Below, in pieces: positions 1 to 6,660 of a stretch of DNA of 10,039 nt; positions within the stretch are counted from its first letter, which is position 1, and the number at the start of each line of letters is the position of its first letter. The stretch covers positions 1 through 10,039 of the forward strand of contig JAPLIX010000183.1 of NCBI GenBank assembly GCA_026388865.1, read 5' to 3'. Source of the stretch: Pseudomonadota bacterium (GTDB taxonomy: Bacteria; Desulfobacterota; WTBG01; CAIYCZ01). The notes under the pieces were generated by a model, which was not told the DNA's origin, did not search any database, and saw nothing but the letters and a program-made list of their open reading frames with translations. A program made the position numbers and the translations under genes.

Positions 1-608
1 CCGGAGAAAAAACTCCGGCTGACAGCGCACCAGCAAAACTCAAGTCCGCTGCTTCAGACAAGCCCGCCATGTCCACGGCGCCGGTGAAGGCCGCTGTTAC
101 TGCCAGCTTTAATATCAGCCCGCTCAAGACGCTAACCATCACCGCAGTTGAGACCAGGCCTGCGCAATATCCCTATGCGCTTCAATTGGCATGCTACAGC
201 TCTGAAGCAGGGGCACGGGAAAAGTACCGGGCGTTTAAGAACGCCGGCCTGGCGCCTTACATAGTGAAGAATGTTTCGCGGGGAAAGGGCGAGACGCTGT
301 GGGTCATATACACCGGTTACTATGAGACCGCAGAAAAAGCTGATCGCGATAAACAAAGATACCAGCTGCCTGATGCAATTGCGGCACGGACGCCCTACGC
401 GGTTTTGATTGGCACTTTCGCAGCAGCAGAAGAAATGTCAGTGACGGTGAGGCATCTTGAACAGCTTGGATATTCTCCGTACGCAATACCTGACGGACCC
501 GGCACTCTGAGCCTTCTTACCGGCGCGTTCGCTACCAGGCCGGATGCTGAACAATTGCGCCTTCAGCTGCAGGATGACGGTATCAGAAGCCGGTTGCTGC
601 TGCGGTAA
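1..608 (+). CDS. SPOR-domain protein, C-terminal part (5' end outside window)
   Basis: The reading frame is open from base 3 with no stop before the first ATG at 69, so the gene almost certainly begins upstream and only its C-terminal 201 residues are visible. Counting from the ATG at 69, residues 1-33 are an Ala/Thr/Pro-rich linker. Two SPOR-like repeats follow, at about 35-97 (YPYALQLACY, then WVIYTGYY) and 109-179 (TPYAVLIGTF, then LSLLTGAF). Each shows the family's beta-alpha-beta pattern with aromatic or Gly turns. SPOR domains bind septal peptidoglycan glycan strands lacking stem peptides, so a cell-wall or division-associated role in the periplasm is likely. The missing N-terminal part would decide the family: a membrane-anchored division protein, or an ExeA/GspA-type AAA ATPase with a SPOR tail. 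A terminator follows directly. Domain call confident, full identity unknown. Confidence 0.8.
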   Translation, partial: GEKTPADSAPAKLKSAASDKPAMSTAPVKAAVTASFNISPLKTLTITAVETRPAQYPYALQLACYSSEAGAREKYRAFKNAGLAPYIVKNVSRGKGETLWVIYTGYYETAEKADRDKQRYQLPDAIAARTPYAVLIGTFAAAEEMSVTVRHLEQLGYSPYAIPDGPGTLSLLTGAFATRPDAEQLRLQLQDDGIRSRLLLR

Positions 609-634
609 CTAACGAAACCATCATTACCCTAACG

Positions 635-680
635 AGGCATGTGAGACGATACCGCTTCATCTCTCATGCCTTTCTTGTTT
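635..680 (+). terminator. Rho-independent terminator after the SPOR gene
   Basis: AGGCATG (635-641) pairs with CATGCCT (665-671), and GAGA (643-646) pairs with TCTC (660-663), with a single T.T mismatch between the two stem parts. The loop is 13 nt, and the run TTTCTTGTTT (671-680) follows on the plus strand. It lies 27 nt after the SPOR stop codon. Read from the minus strand the stem is the same but no T-run follows, so it would serve the convergent ferredoxin operon poorly. Confidence 0.7.
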
Positions 681-753
681 ATAATATTATCATTTATTTT
701 CCAACCGCTATCCTGCTGATTCAGAAATATTCCCTTGGTTATTCCCGTATCAA

Positions 754-1554
754 TCAACGGGTCAATTTAAAGCTGTATGAAATGGCTTCCACCGGGCAAT
801 CAGTGCAGCGCAGGCAGCGTATGCACTGCGAAGTGGCGCCGCCGTTTTCGTAAACCGTAATTGAAACCGGGCAATTATTATGACACTTGCCGCATTTTAT
901 GCAGCGATTTTTATCTACGGTAATACGAAGAAAGCTGATCCTGTTAAATAACGAATAGATTGCGCCCAGCGGGCAGGTGGTGCGGCAGAAAGGCCTTTTG
1001 CTGACTATCATCCAGGCAAGAAAACCGGCAAGAATGATAATCTTGATGGCAAATATAGTTCCGATAAACTGCCGGAGGTCCGCATTATATAGTATGTGCG
1101 CTATGCCTGCTTCCAGCGTCCCTATCGGGCAGAGCTTGGAAAACCACGGTTCTTTTGTAACGTACGGGATGATGAACACAAAGAGAATAAGGGTTACATA
1201 CCGTCCGGGATATAAAAATGAGGGTATCTTCAGCTTTGGTGCCTTTATTTTAAAAAGCAGATCCTGCAGCAGTCCAAAGGGGCATCCCCAGCCGCAGATG
1301 ATTCTGCCGCCGACAGTTCCAATGGCACCGAGGAAGCCCAACGTGTACAGCGTGAGATGATACGCACCATAGGCGGTGAAGAATTGCAGTATGCCGATGG
1401 GGCAGGCAAAGATTGCTGAGGGGCACGAATAGCAGTTAAATCCGGGACAGTTTAAAAACTTGAGATTACCCTGGTAGATGGTGCCGACAATAAAGCCATA
1501 GATATAAGAATTATAGAGAAGCGCGGACAGTATTTGAGAAATTCTCTGTTTCAT
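754..1554 (-). CDS. Polytopic 4Fe-4S membrane protein (NapH/NosR C-terminal-like polyferredoxin)
   Basis: This 266-residue membrane protein probably passes electrons between the quinone pool or a flavin/thiol donor and an unidentified partner. Cys-rich motifs lie between hydrophobic segments: C36, C41, C44 and C51 (CPGFNCYSCPS region), the CGWGCPFG signature at 87-94, LCPIG at 141-145 and CRTTCPLGAIY at 190-200. These are typical of the NapH/NosR/RdxA-like family. Hydrophobic stretches occur around 14-27, 52-82, 118-132 and 164-184. The C-terminal ferredoxin region has C218/C221/C224/C228 with normal CxxCxxCxxxCP spacing. A second set, C244/C247/C250/C253, is spaced CxxCxxCxxCP, one residue shorter than usual at the last gap. 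It is the second gene of an operon with the CD1871A-like mini-gene 18 nt upstream, and both are in the same frame. The ATG at 1554 has no clear Shine-Dalgarno, so translation may depend on the upstream gene. The substrate is unknown. Confidence 0.87.
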   Translation of the reverse strand: MKQRISQILSALLYNSYIYGFIVGTIYQGNLKFLNCPGFNCYSCPSAIFACPIGILQFFTAYGAYHLTLYTLGFLGAIGTVGGRIICGWGCPFGLLQDLLFKIKAPKLKIPSFLYPGRYVTLILFVFIIPYVTKEPWFSKLCPIGTLEAGIAHILYNADLRQFIGTIFAIKIIILAGFLAWMIVSKRPFCRTTCPLGAIYSLFNRISFLRITVDKNRCIKCGKCHNNCPVSITVYENGGATSQCIRCLRCTDCPVEAISYSFKLTR

Positions 1555-1572
1555 GAGAGCTGCGTCGTGTTT

Positions 1573-1719
1573 TCAGCCGATGCCGATGCATGACAGGCAT
1601 ATGCGAATTGCCTGATCAAAAACTTGTGACGGCTCCCGCAGGAGCACACCGGCAATGATGGATACGACAGCGAGGAGAAATATTATTTTGGGACTGTGTC
1701 TAACTATAAACCTAATCAC
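1573..1719 (-). CDS. CD1871A-like CXXC mini-protein (48 aa, GTG start)
   Basis: This short gene encodes 48 residues: a basic N-terminus (MIRFIVRHSPK), one hydrophobic helix at about residues 12-27 (IIFLLAVVSIIAGVLL), and a C-terminus AIRICLSCIGIG ending exactly at the stop. The end motif CLxCIGIG, with the size and single helix, matches what I remember of the CD1871A family CXXC proteins of anaerobes, which often sit beside a 4Fe-4S membrane protein as here. GTG is chosen because AGGA lies 7 nt upstream, an in-frame TGA sits four codons before it, and no ATG is available in frame. The two cysteines C41/C44 sit just after the membrane segment and could be a redox-active pair working with the downstream polyferredoxin. 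That is inference, since the family has no function known to me. Confidence 0.8.
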   Translation of the reverse strand: MIRFIVRHSPKIIFLLAVVSIIAGVLLREPSQVFDQAIRICLSCIGIG

Positions 1720-1743
1720 CGGGCAGTCCTTTCAAAATTCATA

Positions 1744-1752
1744 TGCTATAAT
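1744..1752 (+). promoter_or_regulatory. Extended -10 promoter candidate for the M16 operon
   Basis: TGCTATAAT on the plus strand is a perfect TGnTATAAT extended -10 element. There is no -35-like hexamer 16-18 nt upstream, which extended -10 promoters can lack. The start would fall near 1759, leaving a leader of about 150 nt before the M16 start at 1912. The region is AT-rich, so chance occurrence is possible. Confidence 0.35.
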
Positions 1753-1763
1753 AGTTTTTTTAT

Positions 1764-1792
1764 TGTATAAAGTATTACTGCGTAAAAGTCAA
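1764..1792 (-). promoter_or_regulatory. Sigma-70-type promoter candidate for the CXXC/ferredoxin operon
   Basis: On the minus strand, TTGACT (1787-1792, 5/6 to consensus) and TATACA (1764-1769, 4/6) are separated by exactly 17 nt. Transcription would start near 1757, giving a leader of about 38 nt before the GTG at 1719. Spacing and position are good. It is seen by eye only. Confidence 0.5.
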
Positions 1793-1811
1793 ACGACACT
1801 CTGGCCGTTCA

Positions 1812-1876
1812 TCTATTAAATATTTTTTCTGCCTTTGCTCTTTAAAAGGGTGGAACTATCTTTTTCCTTTAATAGA
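1812..1876. repeat. 9-bp inverted repeat in the M16 leader region
   Basis: TCTATTAAA (1812-1820) and TTTAATAGA (1868-1876) are perfect reverse complements separated by 47 nt. Between them a smaller complementary pair, AAAGG (1845-1849) and CCTTT (1866-1870), overlaps the right arm, so the two pairings compete. It could be two halves of an operator or a leader RNA fold. The arms are AT-rich, so significance is low. The remainder of 1720-1911 contains only the two promoter candidates and the M16 ribosome binding site AGGAG (1902-1906). Confidence 0.35.
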
Positions 1877-1911
1877 GGTAATTGAGGAAACGTTAATTTG
1901 CAGGAGCGCTC

Positions 1912-3411
1912 ATGATAAGAAAATATTTTACAGCAACCACCATTGTGGTTACCTTATTATTGTTGGTATTTCCCAAAGCCCATTCTTTCACTCTTGGCTC
2001 CCGGGTGCACGAATACACCCTGCATAACGGCTTAAAGTTACTCCTGCTGGAGCGGCATCAATCCCCCACTATATCTTTCTATCTTCGTTTTAAGGCCGGC
2101 TCCGTAGATGAGGTGAGCGGTAAAACCGGGACTGCCCACCTCCTTGAGCACATGCTCTTCAAGGGAACCAGGACTCTCGGAACAAATGATTATCGCGCAG
2201 AGCGTAAACTCCTTGAGCAGATTGACCGAGTCGGTGAGCGGCTTGATGCTGAGCTGCGACGCACCAATGCCCGGCCGGAACAGACTGCCGCCCTGAAAAA
2301 AGAGCTTGCACAGCTCCAGCAGGAGCACCGGAAACTTGTGGTCAAGGATGAAATCGACAGTATCTATTCCCGTAATGGAGCTGTCGGGCTGAATGCGTCA
2401 ACCGGAAACGATATCACGACCTATGAAGTGAGCCTCCCGGCGAATAAAATCGAGCTGTGGGCACGCATTGATTCAGACCGTCTGGCAAACCCGGTGTTCC
2501 GTGAATTTTATTCAGAGCGCGATGTCGTTCTGGAAGAGCTCCGGCAGAGCTACGAATCAAACCCTGCGCGCATCCTGATGGCACAATTTTTAGCTGCAGC
2601 TTTTATGGCCCATCCCTACCGAGTTCCCATTATCGGGTGGAAATCTGACGTCCAGTTTCTCAGCAAACAGGACCTCGAGTCTTTTTTCACCACCCACTAT
2701 GCTCCCAACAATGCAGTGCTTGCGGTGGTGGGCGATATGCGGACAGAGGATACCTTGAAGATTATAGACCGCTATTTTGGCAGCATTCCATCACGGGAGA
2801 TTCCAGCTCAGGTTATAAGCACCGAGCCCGGGCAGATCGGCGAGCGTCGCATCGAAGTGCTGCTTAATGCTGAGCCGCAGGTGCTCATTGGCTATCATAA
2901 GCCGACCATACCGTCTTTTGAAGATTATGTTTTTGATGTTATAGACGCACTGCTTTCCAGCGGCAGGACCTCACGGTTATACCAGTCGCTTATTTTAAAA
3001 AACAAAATTGCAACCAGCGTCGCCGCTGTAAACGGATTGCCGGGAGCGCGGTATCCAAACCTTTTTTTCATCCAGGCGGTGCCCCGGCCGCCGCATACCT
3101 GCAAAGAAGTAGCTGCCGCCATCTCCGAGGAGATAGAGCGTCTCAAGCGTGAGCCGGTATCACAGCATGAACTCCAAAAAATAAAAAACCAGCTCCAGGC
3201 CGACTTTATCAGGGGGCTGAAATCAAATGAGGGCCTTGCCAGCCAGCTTTCTTACTTTCAAAGTATCTGCAATAACTGGAGATATATTGAACAGCAGGCT
3301 GACGTGATTAATAAAATAACGCCGCAGGATATACAACGCTCAGCGCAGCAGTACCTTGATGAACGCAACAGAACCGTTGCCGAGCTGGTGAAAAAGACCA
3401 GCGATAAATAA
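1912..3411 (+). CDS. Exported M16 (insulinase/pitrilysin-type) zinc protease, catalytic partner
   Basis: This is a 499-residue peptidase of the M16 family. A signal peptide covers residues 1-25 (basic MIRK, a hydrophobic core, likely cleavage after AHS), so it acts in the periplasm. The inverted zinc motif HLLEH is at 76-80 in GTAHLLEHMLFKGT. The third metal ligand is most likely E209 in ERDVVLEE, with conserved E202 seven residues before it. About 50 extra residues lie between HxxEH and this Glu compared with the usual spacing. They hold a Glu/Arg/Lys/Leu-rich stretch at about 93-146 that looks like a helical hairpin or coiled coil. The C-terminal half (RTSRLYQSLILKNKIATS) lacks the usual Arg and Tyr of the RGLAYSV motif, implying dependence on a partner. 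AGGAG sits 5 nt before the ATG. The partner gene starts 18 nt after the stop, which fits a co-translated heterodimer. Substrate unknown. Confidence 0.92.
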   Translation: MIRKYFTATTIVVTLLLLVFPKAHSFTLGSRVHEYTLHNGLKLLLLERHQSPTISFYLRFKAGSVDEVSGKTGTAHLLEHMLFKGTRTLGTNDYRAERKLLEQIDRVGERLDAELRRTNARPEQTAALKKELAQLQQEHRKLVVKDEIDSIYSRNGAVGLNASTGNDITTYEVSLPANKIELWARIDSDRLANPVFREFYSERDVVLEELRQSYESNPARILMAQFLAAAFMAHPYRVPIIGWKSDVQFLSKQDLESFFTTHYAPNNAVLAVVGDMRTEDTLKIIDRYFGSIPSREIPAQVISTEPGQIGERRIEVLLNAEPQVLIGYHKPTIPSFEDYVFDVIDALLSSGRTSRLYQSLILKNKIATSVAAVNGLPGARYPNLFFIQAVPRPPHTCKEVAAAISEEIERLKREPVSQHELQKIKNQLQADFIRGLKSNEGLASQLSYFQSICNNWRYIEQQADVINKITPQDIQRSAQQYLDERNRTVAELVKKTSDK

Positions 3412-3429
3412 TGCACTTCGGAGAATTAT

Positions 3430-4857
3430 ATGGTTTATAAAAATGCCTGTATCTATTGCGCAATCATAATATCTTTCATGTTCTGCTCCTGTTCCCGGTT
3501 AACGGAACAGCGCCTGCTGCGCCCTGAAGCGATTCCCGGCAGACCCCTGCACTACCAAATTCCACAGCCTGAGCGCGTGGTATTAGACAATGGCATGGTG
3601 CTGTACCTCCTTGAAGATCATGAAATCCCCCTTATCGAAATGACAGCACTTATACGCACCGGTGCAGTCTATGACCCTCCTGACCGGGCAGGTCTGGCAG
3701 CGATAACCGGGGAGGTTATGAGAACCGGCGGCACCAGCGCCATGACCCCACAGGCACTGGATGAAAGGCTTGAGTTTATGGATGCGGTCATTACGGTTTC
3801 CATGGAATCAGAATCAGGCAGCGCATCACTTTCAGTTCTTAAAAAGGAGTTTGATCCGGCACTTGATATTTTCTCGCAGATTCTTTTAAAGCCGGTATTT
3901 GCTCCTGACCGCATAACGATTGCCACAGAGCAGAAAATATCAGCGCTGCGCCAGACTGATGATAACCCGCAGAGCCTTGCTTTCCGGAAGTTTAAAAAGC
4001 TTCTGTATAAAAATAATCCGCTGGGTAATCTGCCAACCATTGGCTCAATTAAGGCCATCAGGCGCGAAGACCTCATAACCTTTCATAAAACCTTTTTTAG
4101 CCCGGACCGCATTATCCTGGGAGTCTCCGGTGATTTTTCATCCCCAGAGATGATTGATAAAATAAAACTGAAGTTTGCCGGCTGGAAACCATCTTCACAT
4201 GCCCTTCCCGGTATTCCAAAGCCGCAGGATAGTGCTGCTCAGACAACGTTTTACCTGCAGAAAAATGTCCCCCAGGCTACCATTATCCTTGGGCACCTGG
4301 CCCCGGCGAAGGCCAGCCCTGATTATTATGCGTTTGAAGTGCTGAACTATATGCTGGGAGGAGGCGGCTTTTCCTCACGCCTCACATCGGAAATTCGCTC
4401 AAGCCGCGGTCTCGCTTACAGCGTTGGCAGCTTTTATCGGGCCGCTGTTGATTATGGGGTGTTTGGTGCCTACTGCATAACCAAATCTTCATCAACCCGC
4501 AAGGCACTTTCGCTCATGATTGATATTATAAACAGGATGAAAGACACCACGCTCAATGGTGAGCTTGAACAGGCCAGGGAATCACTGATAAACAGTTTTG
4601 TCTTTTCCTACAGCTCAAGCGCACAGATTATAAGCCAGCAGATGCTCTGCGAATACGAGCATCTGCCGCCTGACTTCATTGAACAGTTCCCGGTCAGAAT
4701 AAAGGCTGTAAGCCTGAGGGATTTGCAGCGGGTTGCCGGAATCTATCTTCATCCTTCATCATCAGTTGTTCTGGTTGTTGGCGATGCAAAAACATTTGAT
4801 GTGCCTTTGAACAAATGGGGCCCAATGCAGCAAGTTTTTTCGGATCTACAAAATTAA
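3430..4857 (+). CDS. M16-family lipoprotein without zinc site, partner of the preceding protease
   Basis: This 475-residue M16 homologue has the aligned zinc motif replaced: where HxxEH should stand (about 91-95) it reads AITGE within GLAAITGEVMRTGG, so it cannot bind the catalytic zinc. It keeps the complementary motif of the family, GGGGFSSRLTSEIRSSRGLAYSV (310-332), with R326 and Y330. These are the substrate-binding pair missing from its neighbour. Two-chain M16B proteases split in this way are known from other bacteria. The N-terminus MVYKNACIYC plus a hydrophobic segment ending FCSC-S gives a probable lipoprotein signal with C21 as the lipid-modified Cys. The lipobox is not canonical, and C19 is an alternative. 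GGAG lies 6 nt before the ATG. The pair is thus likely tethered to a membrane facing the periplasm. Mature domains run from about 45 to 470. Confidence 0.9.
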   Translation: MVYKNACIYCAIIISFMFCSCSRLTEQRLLRPEAIPGRPLHYQIPQPERVVLDNGMVLYLLEDHEIPLIEMTALIRTGAVYDPPDRAGLAAITGEVMRTGGTSAMTPQALDERLEFMDAVITVSMESESGSASLSVLKKEFDPALDIFSQILLKPVFAPDRITIATEQKISALRQTDDNPQSLAFRKFKKLLYKNNPLGNLPTIGSIKAIRREDLITFHKTFFSPDRIILGVSGDFSSPEMIDKIKLKFAGWKPSSHALPGIPKPQDSAAQTTFYLQKNVPQATIILGHLAPAKASPDYYAFEVLNYMLGGGGFSSRLTSEIRSSRGLAYSVGSFYRAAVDYGVFGAYCITKSSSTRKALSLMIDIINRMKDTTLNGELEQARESLINSFVFSYSSSAQIISQQMLCEYEHLPPDFIEQFPVRIKAVSLRDLQRVAGIYLHPSSSVVLVVGDAKTFDVPLNKWGPMQQVFSDLQN

Positions 4858-4873
4858 GCGTTGCATGGAATAA

Positions 4874-4889
4874 GCCATTATGCCATTAT
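4874..4889. repeat. Tandem 8-bp repeat GCCATTAT x2 before the TPR gene
   Basis: GCCATTAT occurs twice in direct succession within the 66-nt gap between the M16 lipoprotein and the TPR gene. A weak promoter-like pair, TTGCAT (4861-4866) and CATTAT (4884-4889) at 17 nt, overlaps it. No Shine-Dalgarno is visible before the TPR start at 4924. The repeat could be a small operator or chance. Confidence 0.4.
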
Positions 4890-4923
4890 TGTAAAATTAA
4901 TTTAAACTCCATCAGATTATCCT

Positions 4924-6660
4924 ATGCATGTACGTAAACGAGTATTTGCCATACTGATTCTTTTTATAATTTCAGCGGGCGCCTGTACCCTGCCGGCAAA
5001 AAAGACACTGCCGGGTCCCGGAATAAAACCGCCGGAGAAGCTTATGAAGCTGCAGAAGGTTCCTCCGTCTGATCTTTATTATCACATCATTCTTGGTGAA
5101 CTGTACCAGGCGGAACGCGACTGGACCCAGGCTATTGAGGAATTTAAATCTGCCCTCCTGTACGATGTTGAATCTCCCTATCTTCTGGTTCAGATAGGGA
5201 GCCTGTACCTGATACAGAACAATGTGGACGAGTCAATCAAATGGTGCGAAAAAGCCATTGCCCGAGATCCCCAGTATCTGGAAGCTCACCTGCTGCTGGC
5301 TAATATCTACTCCAGCAAAAACAAGACTGCCCAGGCGATAAGGGAATATGAGACAATTATCTCTATCGATCCCGACCAGCAGGAAGCCTATCTGTATCTG
5401 GGTTCACTCTATGCAGGGGCCAATGAACACGACAAGGCGATAGCCACACTGCAAAAGCTGCTGGCAGTCAATTCCGATTCGGTTATGGGCTATTTCTATC
5501 TGGGTAATATTTACCTGGACGTGAAGCGCTTCAGGGATGCTGAGCAAAGCTATGCGAAGGCACTCCTCCTGCAACCCAATTTTGAATCAGCACTGGTTAA
5601 TCTGGGCGTTGTGTATGAGGCAGAAAATAATTTTACCCGGGCCATCGAGAGCTACCGGAGGATTCTTGAGATGCATCCGCAGAATCATCAGGTACGCGTC
5701 CGCCTTGCTTATCTGCTCGTCATGGTAAAAGACCTGCAGGGTGCTTTGCAGCAGTATGAATATTTAAAAAGAGAACTCGGCGACGATCACGGAGATATTG
5801 CAATCAAAATCGGACTCATCTGCGTTGAACAAAAAAAATGGCAAAAAGCAGAAAATGTATTTTTAGAAGTGCTTAAAAAAAACCCTGAGAACTATAGTGC
5901 ACAGTATTATCTGGGCAGTGTTTACGAGGAGCTGGATAGACGTGCCGATGCCCAGGCACTGTTTCGCAAAATTCCAGCCGATTCAGAGCTGTTCCCGCAG
6001 GCACAGATTCACCTCGGGTATCTCTATGAGAAGGCCGGAGATAAAGACGCTTCCAAAAAAATAATCCGGGATGCTTTAAAAATAAAAACAACTGAGCTGA
6101 GTTTGTACCGGTTCCTTGCTTCTCTTTATGAAAAGGAAAAAAATTATCAGGAGGCAATTGCGGTACTCAAACAGGCACTGACCATAAATACCGATGATGA
6201 AGAGATACTGTTTTATCTTGGCGTCCTGTATGACAAGGCAGCTTTTTTTGAAGAAAGTATTAAAACCATGAAACGCGTTCTTGCGGTAAACCCGCAGAAC
6301 GCTGATGCACTTAATTATATCGGATATACTTACGCGGATAAGGGCATGGATCTTGATGAGGCGGAAAACCTTATAAAGAAGGCGCTGGAGCTGAAACCGA
6401 ATGACGGGTACATAACAGACAGCCTGGGATGGGTTTATTTCAAAAAGGGAAAATATGAAAAAGCCCTGAAAGAGTTGGAAAAGGCTTTCGCGTTGTCACC
6501 ACAGGATCCGGTAATATGCGAACATTTGGGGGATGTCTATCTGAAAAATAACCAGCCGGGGAAAGCCATGGAACTGTATGAGAAGTCCCTGAAACTGGAC
6601 CCATCAAAAGAAGATGTAAAGAAAAAGCTTGAAGAAATAAAGAGGAATGCAAAAAAGTAG
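4924..6660 (+). CDS. TPR-repeat lipoprotein (about 15 tetratricopeptide repeats)
   Basis: This 578-residue protein starts with a lipoprotein signal: MHVRKR, a hydrophobic core and the lipobox AGAC with C21. A short Pro/Lys linker follows, then an almost unbroken TPR solenoid from about residue 50 to 570. I count about 15 repeats, recognisable by LGxLY, AIxxYxxxL and P positions. The late repeats, with LNYIGYTYADKG and DSLGWVYFKKGKYEKAL, match a very common style of envelope TPR lipoprotein in Gram-negative bacteria. It has no catalytic domain, so it should act as a protein-protein scaffold at the outer or inner membrane surface. It follows the M16 pair by 66 nt and may overlap the LolB-like gene, so these four genes are probably one functional unit. 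The specific partner is not visible. The ATG at 4924 gives a complete signal peptide and is preferred despite lacking a clear ribosome binding site. Confidence 0.9.
   Translation: MHVRKRVFAILILFIISAGACTLPAKKTLPGPGIKPPEKLMKLQKVPPSDLYYHIILGELYQAERDWTQAIEEFKSALLYDVESPYLLVQIGSLYLIQNNVDESIKWCEKAIARDPQYLEAHLLLANIYSSKNKTAQAIREYETIISIDPDQQEAYLYLGSLYAGANEHDKAIATLQKLLAVNSDSVMGYFYLGNIYLDVKRFRDAEQSYAKALLLQPNFESALVNLGVVYEAENNFTRAIESYRRILEMHPQNHQVRVRLAYLLVMVKDLQGALQQYEYLKRELGDDHGDIAIKIGLICVEQKKWQKAENVFLEVLKKNPENYSAQYYLGSVYEELDRRADAQALFRKIPADSELFPQAQIHLGYLYEKAGDKDASKKIIRDALKIKTTELSLYRFLASLYEKEKNYQEAIAVLKQALTINTDDEEILFYLGVLYDKAAFFEESIKTMKRVLAVNPQNADALNYIGYTYADKGMDLDEAENLIKKALELKPNDGYITDSLGWVYFKKGKYEKALKELEKAFALSPQDPVICEHLGDVYLKNNQPGKAMELYEKSLKLDPSKEDVKKKLEEIKRNAKK

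Noticed and set aside
744..761. CCCGT/ACGGG hairpin over the ferredoxin stop codon
   Set aside because: There are only five pairs and no T-run on either strand, so it does not support a terminator call.
977..1360. Plus-strand open frame opposite the polyferredoxin
   Set aside because: It overlaps the conserved Cys-rich coding frame on the other strand and shows no recognisable domain.
1552..1575. Possible read-through fusion or selenocysteine at the TGA between the mini-protein and the ferredoxin, which share a frame
   Set aside because: The mini-protein ends exactly at the family's normal C-terminus and a separate ATG follows, so TGA is an ordinary stop.
3669..4076. Long open frame (135 codons) on the minus strand inside the second M16 gene
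   Set aside because: It is Ser/Arg-rich, lies wholly opposite a gene with strong family motifs and has no own ribosome site. It is a codon-usage shadow.
4861..4889. Promoter-like TTGCAT-17-CATTAT before the TPR gene
   Set aside because: Both hexamers match consensus poorly and the gene can be read from the upstream M16 operon. I kept only the tandem repeat as a feature.
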